A DNA stretch of 41,371 nucleotides, taken from assembly GCA_001970855.1 (NCBI GenBank), contig LSSN01000528.1, forward strand, positions 1 through 41,371, in the 5' to 3' direction. A program made the position numbers and the translations under genes. This DNA is from Smittium culicis (lineage: Eukaryota > Kickxellomycota > Harpellomycetes > Harpellales > Legeriomycetaceae). Of the stretch, positions 1 to 11,190 are shown piece by piece; positions within the stretch are counted from its first letter, which is position 1, and every line of letters begins with the position of its first letter. The notes under the pieces were generated by a model. It was not told the DNA's origin. It searched no databases and saw only the letters and a list, made by a program, of their open reading frames with translations.

Positions 1-297
1 TGTAGCTGCAGAATTTTTTCTCAACTGTAGGTCTATCCATTCTTTTAGACTTTTTTCCATTTTAGAAATGATCTCATGTCTATGATAAAAAGTCTTATCT
101 TTACTATAGCTAGACGAAATTGTATCGATTTTCCTAATTTTTTCAGAATTTTTAATAATATACCTCAAAGTGATTTCATTTATTCCTTTCATTTTTGCAA
201 CTTTGGATACATTGTTTTCATTTTGAAGTGCGTTTAGAACTTCTATCTTTTCAGATATTGACATAGACTTTCTCTTTTTTTTCGATTGGATTTCCAT
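1..297 (-). CDS. Pogo/Tigger-type transposase, N-terminal part, cut by window edge
   Basis: An uninterrupted 99-codon frame starts at ATG 297-295 and is still open at base 1. The protein begins with a short basic stretch (KKKRK at residues 6-10), followed by a CENP-B/pogo N-terminal helix-turn-helix pattern: SISEKIEVLNAL, then NNVSKVAKMKGINEITLRYI, then KNSEKIRK. A later segment, MEKSLKEWIDLQLRK, matches the start of the second (HTH_CENP-B-type) DNA-binding domain, where the family has 'lE..L..Wi..q'. In this family the domain binds the transposon ends and is followed by a DDE catalytic domain, which would lie outside the window. The terminal repeat at 519-624 sits upstream of the start, as expected. 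No stop or frameshift is seen, so it may be intact; state unknown. Family assignment is from motif recognition only. Confidence 0.75.
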   Translation of the reverse strand, partial: MEIQSKKKRKSMSISEKIEVLNALQNENNVSKVAKMKGINEITLRYIIKNSEKIRKIDTISSSYSKDKTFYHRHEIISKMEKSLKEWIDLQLRKNSAAT

Positions 298-518
298 TTA
301 ATATACTTAAACAATAGTAAAAAAGCTATGGAATGTATTTTTATTATAATTATAATTTTAAAAGAAAAACTAGTATTTCAGCTCAATAAAAATTTTTTTA
401 AATAATTTGACTCAACAGAATTGTAGTTATTTTTAGCTTCAATTTATAAAATTTCCATTATCTTTAAAATAAATCATAGTTTTATTTTTACGCAATTTTT
501 ATATTAAAATAAAGTTTA

Positions 519-624
519 TTCGCGAAAAAAAAAAATCGCATAAATTTAAAAAGCACAAATTTTGAATTTTCGCGAATCTTGAAATTTCGCGAATAATAAA
601 ATCGCGAATAACAAGGGTTACCTG
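519..624 (-). repeat. Terminal repeat of the pogo-like element, with TA target at 625-626
   Basis: Read on the minus strand the end starts CAGGTAACCCTTGTTATTCG and is followed inwards by repeated TTCGCGAA palindromes: 602-608 (partial), 586-593 and 569-576, with another at 519-526. The outermost base (624) abuts TA at 625-626, the target dinucleotide of Tc1/mariner/pogo elements. CAG-starting ends with repeated short motifs are usual for Tigger/pogo elements, and the repeats are plausible transposase binding sites. The matching end lies beyond the left edge, so the inverted-repeat nature cannot be confirmed here. Bases 298-518 between the ATG and this repeat are AT-rich leader with no other feature. 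Confidence 0.65.
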
Positions 625-626
625 TA

Positions 627-1109
627 CTAATTTTTAGTTGTGGAATCCCAATTTTCATGCATTTTAAAAAAAAAATCATTTGAAAATTGAGAGCCCGGAA
701 ATTAAAATTAAAATAAAACATGATAAAAAAATAACCCAAAAAAAAAAAAGTATTTACTGGATAGCAAATTAATCCTATAATCAAAAATAATAATCCCAAA
801 AAAGTAGGTATAAATCTTGCTGAGAATTCAGTTGTACCACAACCAGAAAATTATTAGGCATATCGTTATTATTGAAAGAAAAATACCTAAAAGCTTAAAC
901 GATCATGCTGTATAACATATTAGAAATTTAATATCGAACAATACCGCTCTTTCTAAAAATATAATTGGATTATTTGATACAAAAAGCGGAACTAATCGGA
1001 AATGTAATAATAATATCAAAAAATATATAGTAAAATTACTTGAAACTAGCGTAAACAACCAAAGTCCGTAATATAGCTGAAATGCATATTTAATAATAAC
1101 AATCAGAAA
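627..1109. other. AT-rich stretch without recognisable gene
   Basis: Only short frames are present on either strand. The 103-codon minus-strand frame at 488-799 is rich in F/I/Y, overlaps the pogo terminal repeat and looks like chance. The stretch may include more of the decayed ORF that becomes readable at 1110. Confidence 0.5.
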
Positions 1110-1358
1110 ATTAACAGCATAAGGAAAGCTTTAAAAAAAAATGTAATAGGTGATAAACTTAACAGAATTGAAAAAATAAAGGAAAAAAGGAAAAGGAAAT
1201 AGCAGTTATTTTCTTTTATAAAACAAAGGGCATATTACCTGTCTAGAATAAATATAATGCTAGAGGAAAAAAAATTGGTTGAATTTTCAGAATTCGCGCT
1301 CAATTTTTATGAACTTGTTAGGCACAAAGAGAAGAGTAAAGGCAGGGCTAAGGTATAA
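1110..1358 (+). pseudogene. C-terminal remnant of an unrecognised (probably transposon) ORF
   Basis: Reading from 1110, 83 codons run with a single internal TAG (1200-1202) to TAA 1356-1358. The peptide is charged and helix-prone (for example KLNRIEKIKEKRKRK, then INIMLEEKKLVEFSEF and ending YELVRHKEKSKGRAKV). The last residues are also recoverable on the minus strand around 23345-23318 (RHEGRSKDRTKI), where the same microsatellite and downstream repeat follow. A conserved C-terminus in two copies argues for a real ORF belonging to a repeat family. I do not recognise the family. It precedes the LINE remnant by about 0.6 kb and could be its first ORF, but the second copy is not followed by LINE sequence. 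Confidence 0.45.
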
Positions 1359-1700
1359 CTGAAACTGAAAATAAGACTAAGATAGTGTTATTTATTAAAT
1401 ATTATAGGGATAGTATATATTTAGTGGGATAAAACAAATCACACACTAGAATTTTCTCAAAGATGGAAAAAGGTTACCATTTTATACTTTTGAAGAAAAA
1501 TATAAATGATATTATTATAAAAAATAATTATAAAAGCATTAATAATTTTCGAATAATAGCTTGTGGAAAATAATCAAATGTTCTAGAAGGTTCTAGAAGC
1601 GACTTGAAATGATCTATGGATAACATTCCATGACATTTCATTATATTCAATAATGTTCTAATATGTTACTTAAAGCTCTAGATTGTTTCTGTGCATAACA
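1321..1700 (+). repeat. Dispersed repeat family A, copy 1
   Basis: This segment matches the reverse complement of 22253-23345 over its whole length. Shared landmarks in order are GGCAC..AGTAAAG.CAGG.CTAA, an ACTGAAACTGAAA tract followed by AAGACTAAG, TAGTGTTA, GGGATA...TATAT..AGTGGGATAAA, TTTGAAGAAAAAT, AATTTTCGAATAATA.CTTG, TCTAGAAGC and TTGTTTCT..GCATAACA. In this copy the CTAAGA microsatellite is only one to two units long, while the inverted copy carries more than forty sequenced units. The segment follows an ORF stop directly, so it may be the 3' non-coding part of a transposon. Confidence 0.75.
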
Positions 1701-1929
1701 TAACTTGAACTACCGAGAAATAACCGAACTATCAAAAATAAAACAATGATTGTTGCTTTTACTGAATAAACAGATTTAAAAAAAAAATTAACGAATCAAG
1801 CTAGTATTTATCCCCCTTTTCTCACGGAAGAGGAGTACACAGCTTTAAATTGATTTATATAATGAGCGAATGAATAAAATGAAAAAGATGTTTCAAGAGA
1901 ATAGTATTTAATTTACGAATTTTAACGTA

Positions 1930-4900
1930 AAGGATATTTTTGACAATAATAAAAGCGAAAACTCTTAGCGTACCTGAAAAAAATATTAAAATCCGACATT
2001 TTAAGTCTACAAGAAATAAATGTAAAGGAAGGGAATGAAAAAACTCTGGTTTAAATACTGGAATGATAAATTAATATGGTCTAAATAAACATCTATATTA
2101 TCAAATGACGACAAGTTTATAATCAATTGTAATTCAACCTATTTTGAAAGTAGAATAAACATTACAAAAAGTTTAACATCAAATAAAAAATATGTTAATA
2201 GGAAGATATATATTTACCGTATAGAGTTTTGGCTAAAAGAATAATTCTTGAATTTCTATATGAAGAATTAATAGCTAGTGCTTTTAATATGGCGGATGAT
2301 GAATACAGGGATAGGATTCCACGAAGAACCGATTTCAATGAATGGGAAAACTTCACTAAAATAATGAAACATTTAAAATTAGAAAACTCCATTATCAATC
2401 TGAATATAGATGATAGAATATACACATGGACTAGGTATTCTGGAAAATAAAGATCCAAAATAGACCATATATATTTGAAAAGAGCATGGAAAACAATTTA
2501 AAAATAGAAAAAATAGGAATAACTGAATTTTCTATCATATACAAATTTCTTTAGGCGTAAATCACTGGCTAAACTAATTTAATAACAAAGTAAAATCGCG
2601 GATATTAAATTTAAGGTGTCTAAAAAATTACTTAATAGCAGTCAAAAATACGATTATCATTAATAAAAAAATAACACTATTAAATATCGAGCAAATTACA
2701 AAAATAAATTAATAGATATATTTAGTAGGATATTTTAAACAAAAATCCTCAGAAAAAATGATCGATATTCTATAATTCACTAACAAAACCTGTTATAATA
2801 TTTTAAGATAAGCTTTAAATGACAATAATTAAAAAAAATGTATAGAATGAATCAATTCAAGTCAATTAAAATGAAACTAAAATAATAAAAACAGCTAAAT
2901 TAAAAGAGATAATAGCCAGGTCACGAATAAAATCGACCGAAAATAATGAAAGGTCTAGTAGGTATTTTTTTGATTTTTAAAGATCAAAGAAAAATAAAAA
3001 TCCATAGATTGCTTGTACGATTCTAAAAATAATACAATATCAGGAATCGTTGAAACTAGTAAGATATGCCATTCAATTTACTCCAGCCTGTTTAAAAAGA
3101 GGTCACTTTCCCAAAATTCTAATAATATTACTATCAGGGATAATTAATAAGCTAAAATCCATTGGTCAGTCAATACTATGTGATAGGATAAGACTCAAGA
3201 GATAATAGTATCAATGGATGAAGCGCTCAATAATATGCCTCTTGGAACTGGTGGGCTGAATTTTGAACTCTATAAAAAATTTTAGGAACAAATAGCTAAT
3301 CACTTAAAAAATCTTTTATAACGAAGAATAAATGATTAAATAAAATGAATAAAGTGTATGTCTCAGTAATCTCACTTATTCAAAAAATAGGGGATTTGAG
3401 AAAATTTAAAATTTATAGGTTTATCACACTGTCAAATTTAGGCGAAAAGATATTTACAATAATTCTTACTAATAGATAACATAAGATAATTGGAAAAATA
3501 TTAAGTCATCATCAGCCAGGATTCATAATAAAAAAGAATTATATTTGATACATTCCGGAATTTTTTTTTTCGAAAATAGCAAAATTAAACCTTAAAAAAC
3601 TAATGTCTATTTACTTATTCTTGAACAAGAAAAAGGATAAGGCAGAGTTGATTAATATATCTCCTTAAATTTTTAGAGATATTTGTAATCGGAGAATCAT
3701 TTATTAAAAGAATAAAAATATATACTTAAAATTCATATAAGAGAGTAGCAATGAATAGCAACATTACTGAGCCAATATAAATAATGAAAGGCCTTAGAAA
3801 TGATGACCCAAAATTTCTCCTGCTGTATAATCTGTTAATTGAACTTGCACTAAATGAAATAAACAAAGGAAAAAATGGAGTTCCATTTGGTAATGATTAT
3901 TTTAAATATTTCGGAATATATTGATGATATTTTAATTGGTATCAATAATAATTACGACGAATAAAAATTAAAAAAAATAATATTAGAAGACTCATGCTCA
4001 TAAAATGAAAAATTAAATAAAGAATAATATATACAAATAAAAATAGGCAAGCAAAAAGAGTGCTGGATAGAACATAATATAAAAAATTCAGGGGGGTAAT
4101 TTAAGTAGTATAAATCAAATTTTATCCGTGTAAGATTAAATTATAGGACATCAAAAATATCTGCTCAACAAAATTTGCAAAATTATCAGTAGGTATAATA
4201 ATAGTAAATCATTCATTAAATTAAAAGCTATGTTAACCAATACTTGCACATTTTCAAATCTCTGGTTTGTATCGCATATCATTCAAATCGATAAAAAAAT
4301 TGATGTAAGGCACAAAAAGAATAATTTATTGCTTTATATGGAAAAATGTAAAATTAGATAATAAAGTTAGACATATTAAAACTGTGGGAAAAATTGTATG
4401 ATTGGGATACTGAATAATAAAAAAAAATAAATATGAAATTTTTCATTGATCTATTATAGAATAAAAAGTAGTGTTTAGCTACAATAAGTCTTATATATTT
4501 CAAATCACTAACTAAAAATTATTTAAATTTGAGAACTATGCTGATTTGATCCTCGAAAAATTCCAGTCAGAAAAATATAATAAGTCTCTATATGGACATA
4601 ATCGATAAAAACTTTAAAAAAATTTATACATCAAGAATTGACTCAATAAAATATTGTTATTTTAATATAATCAAAATGCTTGGGCTAAAAAAATCAATGG
4701 CTTATTGGTAACCATAAAGTAAAAAAAATATGAAATGAATGATAAAAAATGAAATGCCCAACTGTGAATCCTTTCTGGAAAAATGAATATAATTTAGTGA
4801 AAATAAAACTAAATATAATATAATATAAAATAAAAATAAAAATGAAAATAAAAATAAAAAATAACCAGGCGTTGATTAAAATAGATGTTATACACAGTAG

Positions 4901-5905
4901 AAATGGTATTATATAAGTTTATAGGTTAAAATAATGCACCCAAGAAATTCTTTTCAATCAATGTTGATTTAATAAACAAATACACGAAAAAAAATGCTAA
5001 TTTAAGGGAATACTTAAATAAAATGTATTTTATTTAGGAAAAAAAAAGAAAAGATGTAGGTATACTAATACTATTAACTTACAGGGGATTTTTATAAGAG
5101 CTAAAAATAGAATATTATTGAAACAGATTAAACCACTTGCTTTTCCGATAAAGGAAATGCAGTTGTTTAAATACTTTATTTTGTTTGAATTGTTGACCAA
5201 CTTCCTATGTGAAGTTGGCCAACGAGATTTACAATGGATTTTTGATATTAAAAATGATCATTGTAAATCATGTTTTTGTTCTATTTGTTCTATATAAGAA
5301 AGATTTCTTACAGCTAAGCTCTTAATTAAAGCGCATAACAAAAAAGGAATAGTAGCTCAGCTAAAATTGAAGCTATACTGAGAACAGAAAATATTGAATT
5401 TTTTTTTTAGCTGATCAAAAATATACAATTTTGACTTAGAGCCTAAAATAAAAGCAATAAATGGCTATTATTTAATAACTCTATTATAACAGGTGAAAAA
5501 TTGAGGACTTGGATCAACGAATTTTTTTTGCAAATCACAGGAATGTAAATCCTGTAAGGTAAAAGAAGAGATCATACCTCACATATACTTCGGCTATAAA
5601 AGAATAAATTTTTTTCGGAAAAAGGTATATAATTTTATTTGCATAAAATCATTCTATAATGTTTTAACTAACAGATTATCTACTGAAGTTATTAATAATT
5701 TACTACAACTAATAGATAAAAAGTTTCCAAAGGTAGAAGTACAAATAGATAAGAAACAAAGATTATAAATCGATCAAGGTCTAAAGTTCCCGTATCAGCA
5801 ACAAATATACATATTGAAGGGGTTTTCAAAAGGTGGAAAAGGAAAAACTAAAAAAATTACAATAGATTTTAAACACACCGCAAAAAAATTAATCCATGCT
5901 AGTTA
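1930..5905 (+). pseudogene. Decayed LINE (non-LTR retrotransposon) ORF2: endonuclease, reverse transcriptase, CCHC remnants
   Basis: Pieces in all three forward frames read as LINE ORF2 in the correct order. About 1990-2040 gives KSDILSLQEINVKEGNE, the APE endonuclease 'dil.lQEt' motif. 2280-2480 gives the endonuclease end, DDRIYTWTR followed by SKIDHIYLK. About 3210-3275 gives the LINE 'kaPG.dGl..e.yK' block as NNMPLGTGGLNFELYKKF. 3340-3530 gives VSVISLIQKIGDLRKFKIYR, ITLSNLGEKI and HHQPGFI (RT blocks 1-2). The catalytic box is YIDDI at 3917-3931, where the family has Y/F-A-D-D. Around 4250 LWFVSHI and around 5530-5580 ECKSCKVKEEIIPHI correspond to the post-RT region and the terminal zinc motif. 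Dozens of stops and frameshifts make it dead. LINEs copy by target-primed reverse transcription. Clade not assignable. Confidence 0.8.
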
Positions 5906-6249
5906 AAAGAACCAAATGTTTCTCAATAGAGAATACAGGAAAGTTAATTTTCAGTATAACTATCAGCTATTACCCTGTCTTATCTCTTAACTCTTTTTAA
6001 AGCTCTTGCTTTAACTTTAATCAATTTTTTTTCGTATTGCATTGTACAAATAAAACTACTTTAACCCAGCCAAAAAATAAATTTTTAATTCAAATTTTTG
6101 CTAAATTTATCGAATTTAAAGTCTTCGCAGTATAAATATCACCAACGTCGCATATTTTATTTATATTTTAGTAAAAATAAGATTAATAATAAATTTCATA
6201 TTTTTAAAACCTAGAAAATATAACAGAGTTACTATTAGCTGCTAGAATT
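5906..6249. other. AT-rich stretch, nothing recognised
   Basis: It lies between the LINE remnant and dispersed repeat B. It may contain the LINE 3' UTR; no poly(A) tail or target duplication was identified. Confidence 0.4.
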
Positions 6250-7390
6250 TTTTCATTAAAATTATCTTGGATTTTTCGCTGAGGTTTTCTCTTCATAGCA
6301 CTATAATTTACAGCTGACTCTTTTGTTTCTCATTATTTATTTTTGTTGTCCTAAAACGTTAAGTGTATTTTAATATTTATCCAACTGATATATTATGTTG
6401 AAAAGATTATATATAAACGTAAGTGTAAAACAAATTTTGTTTTTTTGGTACTTATTTTTTAGTTCAAAATACTCAGTATTTATAATAAAATTAATAATAA
6501 AATGTAAATATAAAAAATAGGATTTTTCAAAGTTATTCATTTCTTTTTTTAGTTTAATCACTTAAATATCGAGTTTAACTTATAGAAAAAATATAGATAT
6601 CATCATATAGTAATAAATCGAGGATTATAGTTTTGACAATTGAAAGAGAAATAATAATAAAAATTTTCCTGCTTCTTTCGGATTTTACGGTTTTGGTATT
6701 GATGTACTGTGAAAAAATAAACGCGAAATAAAAAAAATTTAGTTATTGTGTAATTGGGTAAAAATATATAATTTAGAATTTCATTTACGAAAAGAAAGTA
6801 AGGAATGATATTTTATTTATTGGTTGGGGTTTAGTTATTTTTGGGTTTGTTGAAATAAGATTGAAAATTTTTTTTAGGGATTTTTGTTTAAGTTTTAAAA
6901 TTTTAAATTTTGCGAGAAAAAAATTAGCCAGATTTTATCAGGATGAAATCAAGTTTTTTCCAAAAGGTAGATTTTATAGTAATATGTATAATTATCCTTT
7001 ATTTTTTTTTTAACTAACATTTCCAAAGTTATTTTGGCTTAATTTATGCTATTGATATATACATAATAAAATTAAGCTTTTACTAATTAACACATAGCCT
7101 GGATAATTTTTATTATTTGTTTATTACTACTTGCTAGCCTTTGTTATATTCCTTAGGCATAGTGAACTAGAACAATAGATCTACACTGAAAATAATAATA
7201 TAAATGTCAAAAAACAAACTAAAATTCTTTTTGTCATAAGATTTGTATAAAATAACGTCTTTTTAGGAACAATTTCTCGGATTTGCAAATTATAATGAGA
7301 AAAAAAAACTACCTCGCTTATACCCTACTAAAATTTTTGGTTCTTTGTGGTTAACTGGGTATCATGTATTATCTATGAAAAATTTATTAT
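6250..7390 (+). repeat. Dispersed repeat family B, copy 1 (split by an insertion)
   Basis: 6250-6662 and 7190-7390 align in order with 19950-20545. Shared words include GGATTTTTC, GAGGTTTT, GACTCTT.TGTTTCT, AATGTAAATATAAAAAATA, TTTAGTTTAATCACTTA, AATAAATCGAGGATT.TAG, GATTTGCAAATTATA, GTGGTTAACTGGGT and ATTATCTATGAAAAATT. Copy 1 has about 530 bases (6663-7189) that copy 2 lacks. Function unknown: no ORF is conserved between the copies, so this is probably a non-autonomous element or an old solo LTR. Confidence 0.7.
6663..7189. other. About 530-bp segment interrupting repeat B copy 1
   Basis: Alignment with the copy at 19950-20545 breaks after AATAATAATAAAA and resumes at a near-identical AATAATAATATAAA, so the extra segment is flanked by a possible AATAATAATA-like duplication. 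It contains no recognisable ORF or clear inverted ends. It may be a nested non-autonomous insertion; a deletion in the other copy, using the same short repeat, would explain the data equally well. Confidence 0.4.
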
Positions 7391-8420
7391 ATAATTTTAT
7401 TTTTAAATCCTATAAGCAAATAAAACCAAATATATTCAATTTTCTGTTTAGTTTAAATTAGAAATATATATTACGCTATAAATAGTTCTACTTTTCATAA
7501 GTATTTTAAATATTTTGTCAGGAGAAAGTTGTAAAATAATTAACAATGCTTAATAAAAATTAATTTTTTTATTGAGAATATGATTTTTTGTAAAGTGAAA
7601 TATGATATTAATAATTTCAAGTTTTATGTAATCAAAAAATAATTGGATTTTTCAACCCCAATATATATTAAAAAACAAACTATAGTGCTTATTATTGGTA
7701 TTTATTTAGCTTTTTTGTTTTAGAATAGCGCATTTAAGAATAGCAGAAATCAAGGTAAAAATATATCATAAATAATGGCTTATTTAAAAGTATCATCAAT
7801 TGAAAATATTATAAATTGTTGAAAAAAAAAATTCCAGGCTTAAAAAATAATCGTAATTTAAAAAATTGTATCTAGAAACATTTTGATAAAGCTAATATAA
7901 TTATTAGGTTGGGCGGACAGGAGTATGTATAAAGAGTTTTATATATAATTAATAGATAAATTAATTATGAAATAAAAAGTTGAATGATATAAATCATAAT
8001 ACAAATGATCTTACTAAGCATCATATTCAAGTAATACAAAATAAAATCATAGAATTAAAGATAATTACCTATAAATTTTAAGCATTTTTAGATTAAAAAA
8101 CTGAATTTCACTTTTAATCTAATAATAACCACCTCTGTCATTTATTCTTCTGAGTGACCAGTAAATATAAATAAAATTTATCTGGAAAAATATAAAAACA
8201 TCAAATGAAAAGCTTATTTATACAAGTGCAAGACCAATCTTTTATTATTACAGGTTGAAAAATTCATTTTTATTTATACTATTTTTATGCATATAAAAAA
8301 ACTAGTTTGAATCCTAGAAAAGTCACAGAATTTTCAAATGAAAAATAAATAAAAAAAAAGTGCTATATGATAGCCAGATGATATAATCTTTGAAATTTAA
8401 TTGAATTAATAAGTATAATT
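7391..8420. other. AT-rich stretch without recognisable gene
   Basis: About 1 kb of low-complexity AT-rich sequence with stops in all frames. No repeat copy, RNA gene or coding remnant was identified. Confidence 0.5.
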
Positions 8421-8495
8421 ATAGTGATTTTCAACAAAATGTCGACTTTTAAAATTTTAATTCACAGAATATCGGCTTTTTCCAAAAATGGAAAA
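8421..8495 (+). repeat. Left terminal repeat of the Mutator-like element
   Basis: The segment holds two related motifs: ACAAAATGTCGAC (8434-8446) followed by TTTT, and ACAGAATATCGGC (8464-8476) followed by TTTTTCCAAAAATGG. The reverse complement of 11130-11190 contains ACAAAATGTCGAC followed by ATTTTCCAAAAACG, so the two flanks of the transposase are inverted repeats. The exact outer boundary and target duplication (8-11 bp expected for MULEs) could not be fixed. Confidence 0.6.
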
Positions 8496-8766
8496 TCTCA
8501 ATATTCATTTTCCAATAAATTATGCAACAATATTTTATTAGCTGTTTCTAGTCACCTTTAATAATTATCAATAGTTTAGCTATTTGTTAGCAAATGGAAT
8601 TTTTTTAAAGTTATCGAATTTTTTTGAGGGTATATTGAGGTGTTGATTCAATGTAAAAACTTTCGTATTGTTTACAGTTTTTCAATTTACTCTCTAAATT
8701 TCTTTTTATACTTTTATCAAAATTCTTTTTTCTTGTTTTATAACCCACTATTCAAAAACTCTCATT

Positions 8767-10801
8767 ATGAATAATTCAGGAACTAGCTCTACCATTAGCA
8801 ACCACATTTTTTCCAATATCAATGATATCAATGATATTTACGAATTAATTATTTTTGATAGTATAGAAATGTCTTCGCAACCTAGCTATATTTTACTTCA
8901 AAAACTTTATTTCTACATATTCACTAATTTAATTATAAGCTATCACTAAATACATCATTTAGAGCAAATCTCACAAAGCTAGGCTTAAGTTTTAAAGTTT
9001 CAAAATCCAACCCAGATGAATATGAAAATTTTGTATTAGAGATAGTTGAAAACTTTAAATGAAGTACTATCTATCTAAAAAGAGCAATATGTGGCTATTT
9101 TTAAATAAATCAAGCAATTTAAATCTTGCTACAATTATCAGTAATGTAAGAAAATTCTTCTAATCCTGGATCTAATAGTAAGCTTTTGGCATCTATATTA
9201 TCTAAAGAATCCTAAATCGAATCTATGAACATAAAAAATGCAATATCAGTTTTTCTGAAAGAACTGAGAACCTCATTTGGATAGAGCATTGTAAACAAGG
9301 CGCTTTATATGGCTAAAAAATCGTTTTTTTTTTTTTTTTTTTTTTTTTTGGATAACTCAGGTGGTTTTAGTTATATACCTCTTATATCAGAAAAATATAA
9401 ACGAAGGTGGTATATCAAGTTTTGATCAAGAAACTATAACCAGAAAATCTAATGAAATAGAAACTACCAGTAGATACTTTTCCAGAGTATTTACAATGAC
9501 AAAGGCACATATATGTTCTTTGAAAGATTCAAATAGTATTTTATATCTTGATGGCGCTCATATTAAACCAGAATATGCCTTTAAATATATTATAATGATG
9601 ATCGTAATCTTGATTATTTGGACCAAGTTTTTATTATTTCAAAAGCTATAATATCAGGAGAAAATATTGAAAATTGGACATGGTTTTTAGAAAACTTGAG
9701 AAAAGGAGATGTCTTGGACAAGGCAAAAGTAATCGTATTAGATAGAGATGAAGGTTAAATTTTATCTTTACCTTTGGTATTTGGCCAAAATATTTTATCC
9801 TCACCATGCATTCGTCACATGCAAGTAAATTTTGCAGTGAAATCTGGGAAAAGATAGTGTGTAATACTTAATGCTTTAGCCCGGAGTTATACCATAAAGG
9901 AATATGAAGTCTAATAAAATTTTTATTTAGTAAGCCCAAAGTACCAGATATGGTAGACTCGGTAAAAAAAACAAACCCTAGGATCTGGGATAGGTGAAAT
10001 ACTAAGTACCCAAGATTTGGATCAGTATGATCAAATGTTGTTAAAGGTGTTTTTTCATCTTTAAAAAATATAAGATCGCTTCCTCCAATTGATATTCTAG
10101 TCAAAGTTGAAAACCATCTTTACATATAAGGTATTTTTATTATATTTATATCTAACATTCAGTATATGATATAATATTAGCTAATAATTTTGTTTTTTAG
10201 AAATGAAAGATTAACAAAAGCAAATGCATTAAACCGGTGAGATTTACTTTTACTAAATGCCATAAGATTAATTGACTCATTAAGAATCAAGGCAGATAAT
10301 CATTTTGTGTAAAGATACACTTTAAGGTCGAGTTTAATTATATCCAAAACTGGTAGTATCAAGGAGGAACTATTCAATTTAGAAAAAGTATATTCATCAT
10401 GTGGCATGTTTCAAAAACATGGATGTTCATGCCTCCTTGAATATACTGCAGTCCAATATTTGAAAATACCAATAAAAAATCTATTCAGTGACGTTTATTT
10501 TATAAACAAGTACAAAATAATGTACCAAGAATATATTGGAATTCACGGAGTAGTCTTAAGAGATTTAGAAATTTTTAGTATTTTAGTTTTAGGGCCGATA
10601 ACAGAAGCTAGACCTAAAGGGAGAATAAGTCATAAAAGAATTGACTCTCAAAAAGCAGTAGGGAAATCAATAAAAAGATCAAAGGTGGATAAGCTGATTA
10701 TTGAAACTTAAGAAACACGAGAAATTTCTACTCTGAAGTGTGGCTACAAATGCAAAAAATGTAATAAACTTGGACACAACTCTCGCAGTTGCAAAGAATA
10801 A
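8767..10801 (+). pseudogene. Decayed Mutator-like (MULE) transposase with SWIM and CCHC zinc fingers
   Basis: Fragments in several forward frames follow MULE order. The ATG at 8767 opens a Ser/Asn-rich N-terminus. Around 8960-9060 there is a MuDR/FAR1-like segment (LGLSFKVSKSNPDEYENFVLE). 9530-9560 gives SILYLDGAHIKPEYAFK (first catalytic Asp block). 9670-9820 gives ENWTWFLENLRKG, KVIVLDRDEG and CIRHMQVNF, matching the MULE 'W.WFl..l', 'i.SDr..gl' and 'C..Hi..Nf' motifs. 10390-10540 gives SCGMFQKHGCSCLLEY plus YKIMYQE (SWIM domain). The C-terminus is C-x2-C-x4-H-x4-C (CKKCNKLGHNSRSC) ending at TAA 10799-10801. Many stops plus a T26 run at 9324-9349 show it is dead. Flanking inverted repeats support a complete ancestral element of about 2.75 kb. 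Confidence 0.8.
9324..9349. repeat. T26 homopolymer inside the MULE transposase remnant
   Basis: Twenty-six consecutive T lie in the coding region of the decayed transposase, where the family has no homopolymeric residue run. It could be a slippage-expanded tract, a poly(A) tail of a small insertion in reverse, or a sequencing artefact. Confidence 0.8.
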
Positions 10802-11129
10802 TCACTACAAATCTTTAATGTTTAATCTAAGAATCTTATTAGATACTATCAAATAAACTCTGATACCTCCATACTACAATAAATTTTATTATATTTTCCA
10901 GTTTCTGCTCACCTGTTAAATTCTAATCATTATTTAGGTAACATAGCATTATTTAATCTACATTTTAAGGGTTTATATACACACTTTTTTACTATATCAA
11001 ATAGTAAATAAATCAATATTATTAGCATAAAAGGGGAGTGGGTTTAGCTATTCTATATTTTAAACTATTGGAAATTATTAAACATGACTAGATATAGCAA
11101 AAAAAAAGGATTTTCCATAATTTATTAGT

Positions 11130-11190
11130 AAATAAAAATTGAGTTTCGTTTTTGGAAAATGTCGACATTTTGTGGAAAAGCTCATAATTA
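11130..11190 (-). repeat. Right terminal repeat of the Mutator-like element
   Basis: GTCGACATTTTGT at 11161-11173 is the reverse complement of ACAAAATGTCGAC at 8434-8446. The match continues inwards (TTTGGAAAAT at 11151-11160) and outwards (GGAAAAGC). It lies about 360 bp downstream of the transposase stop. Confidence 0.6.
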
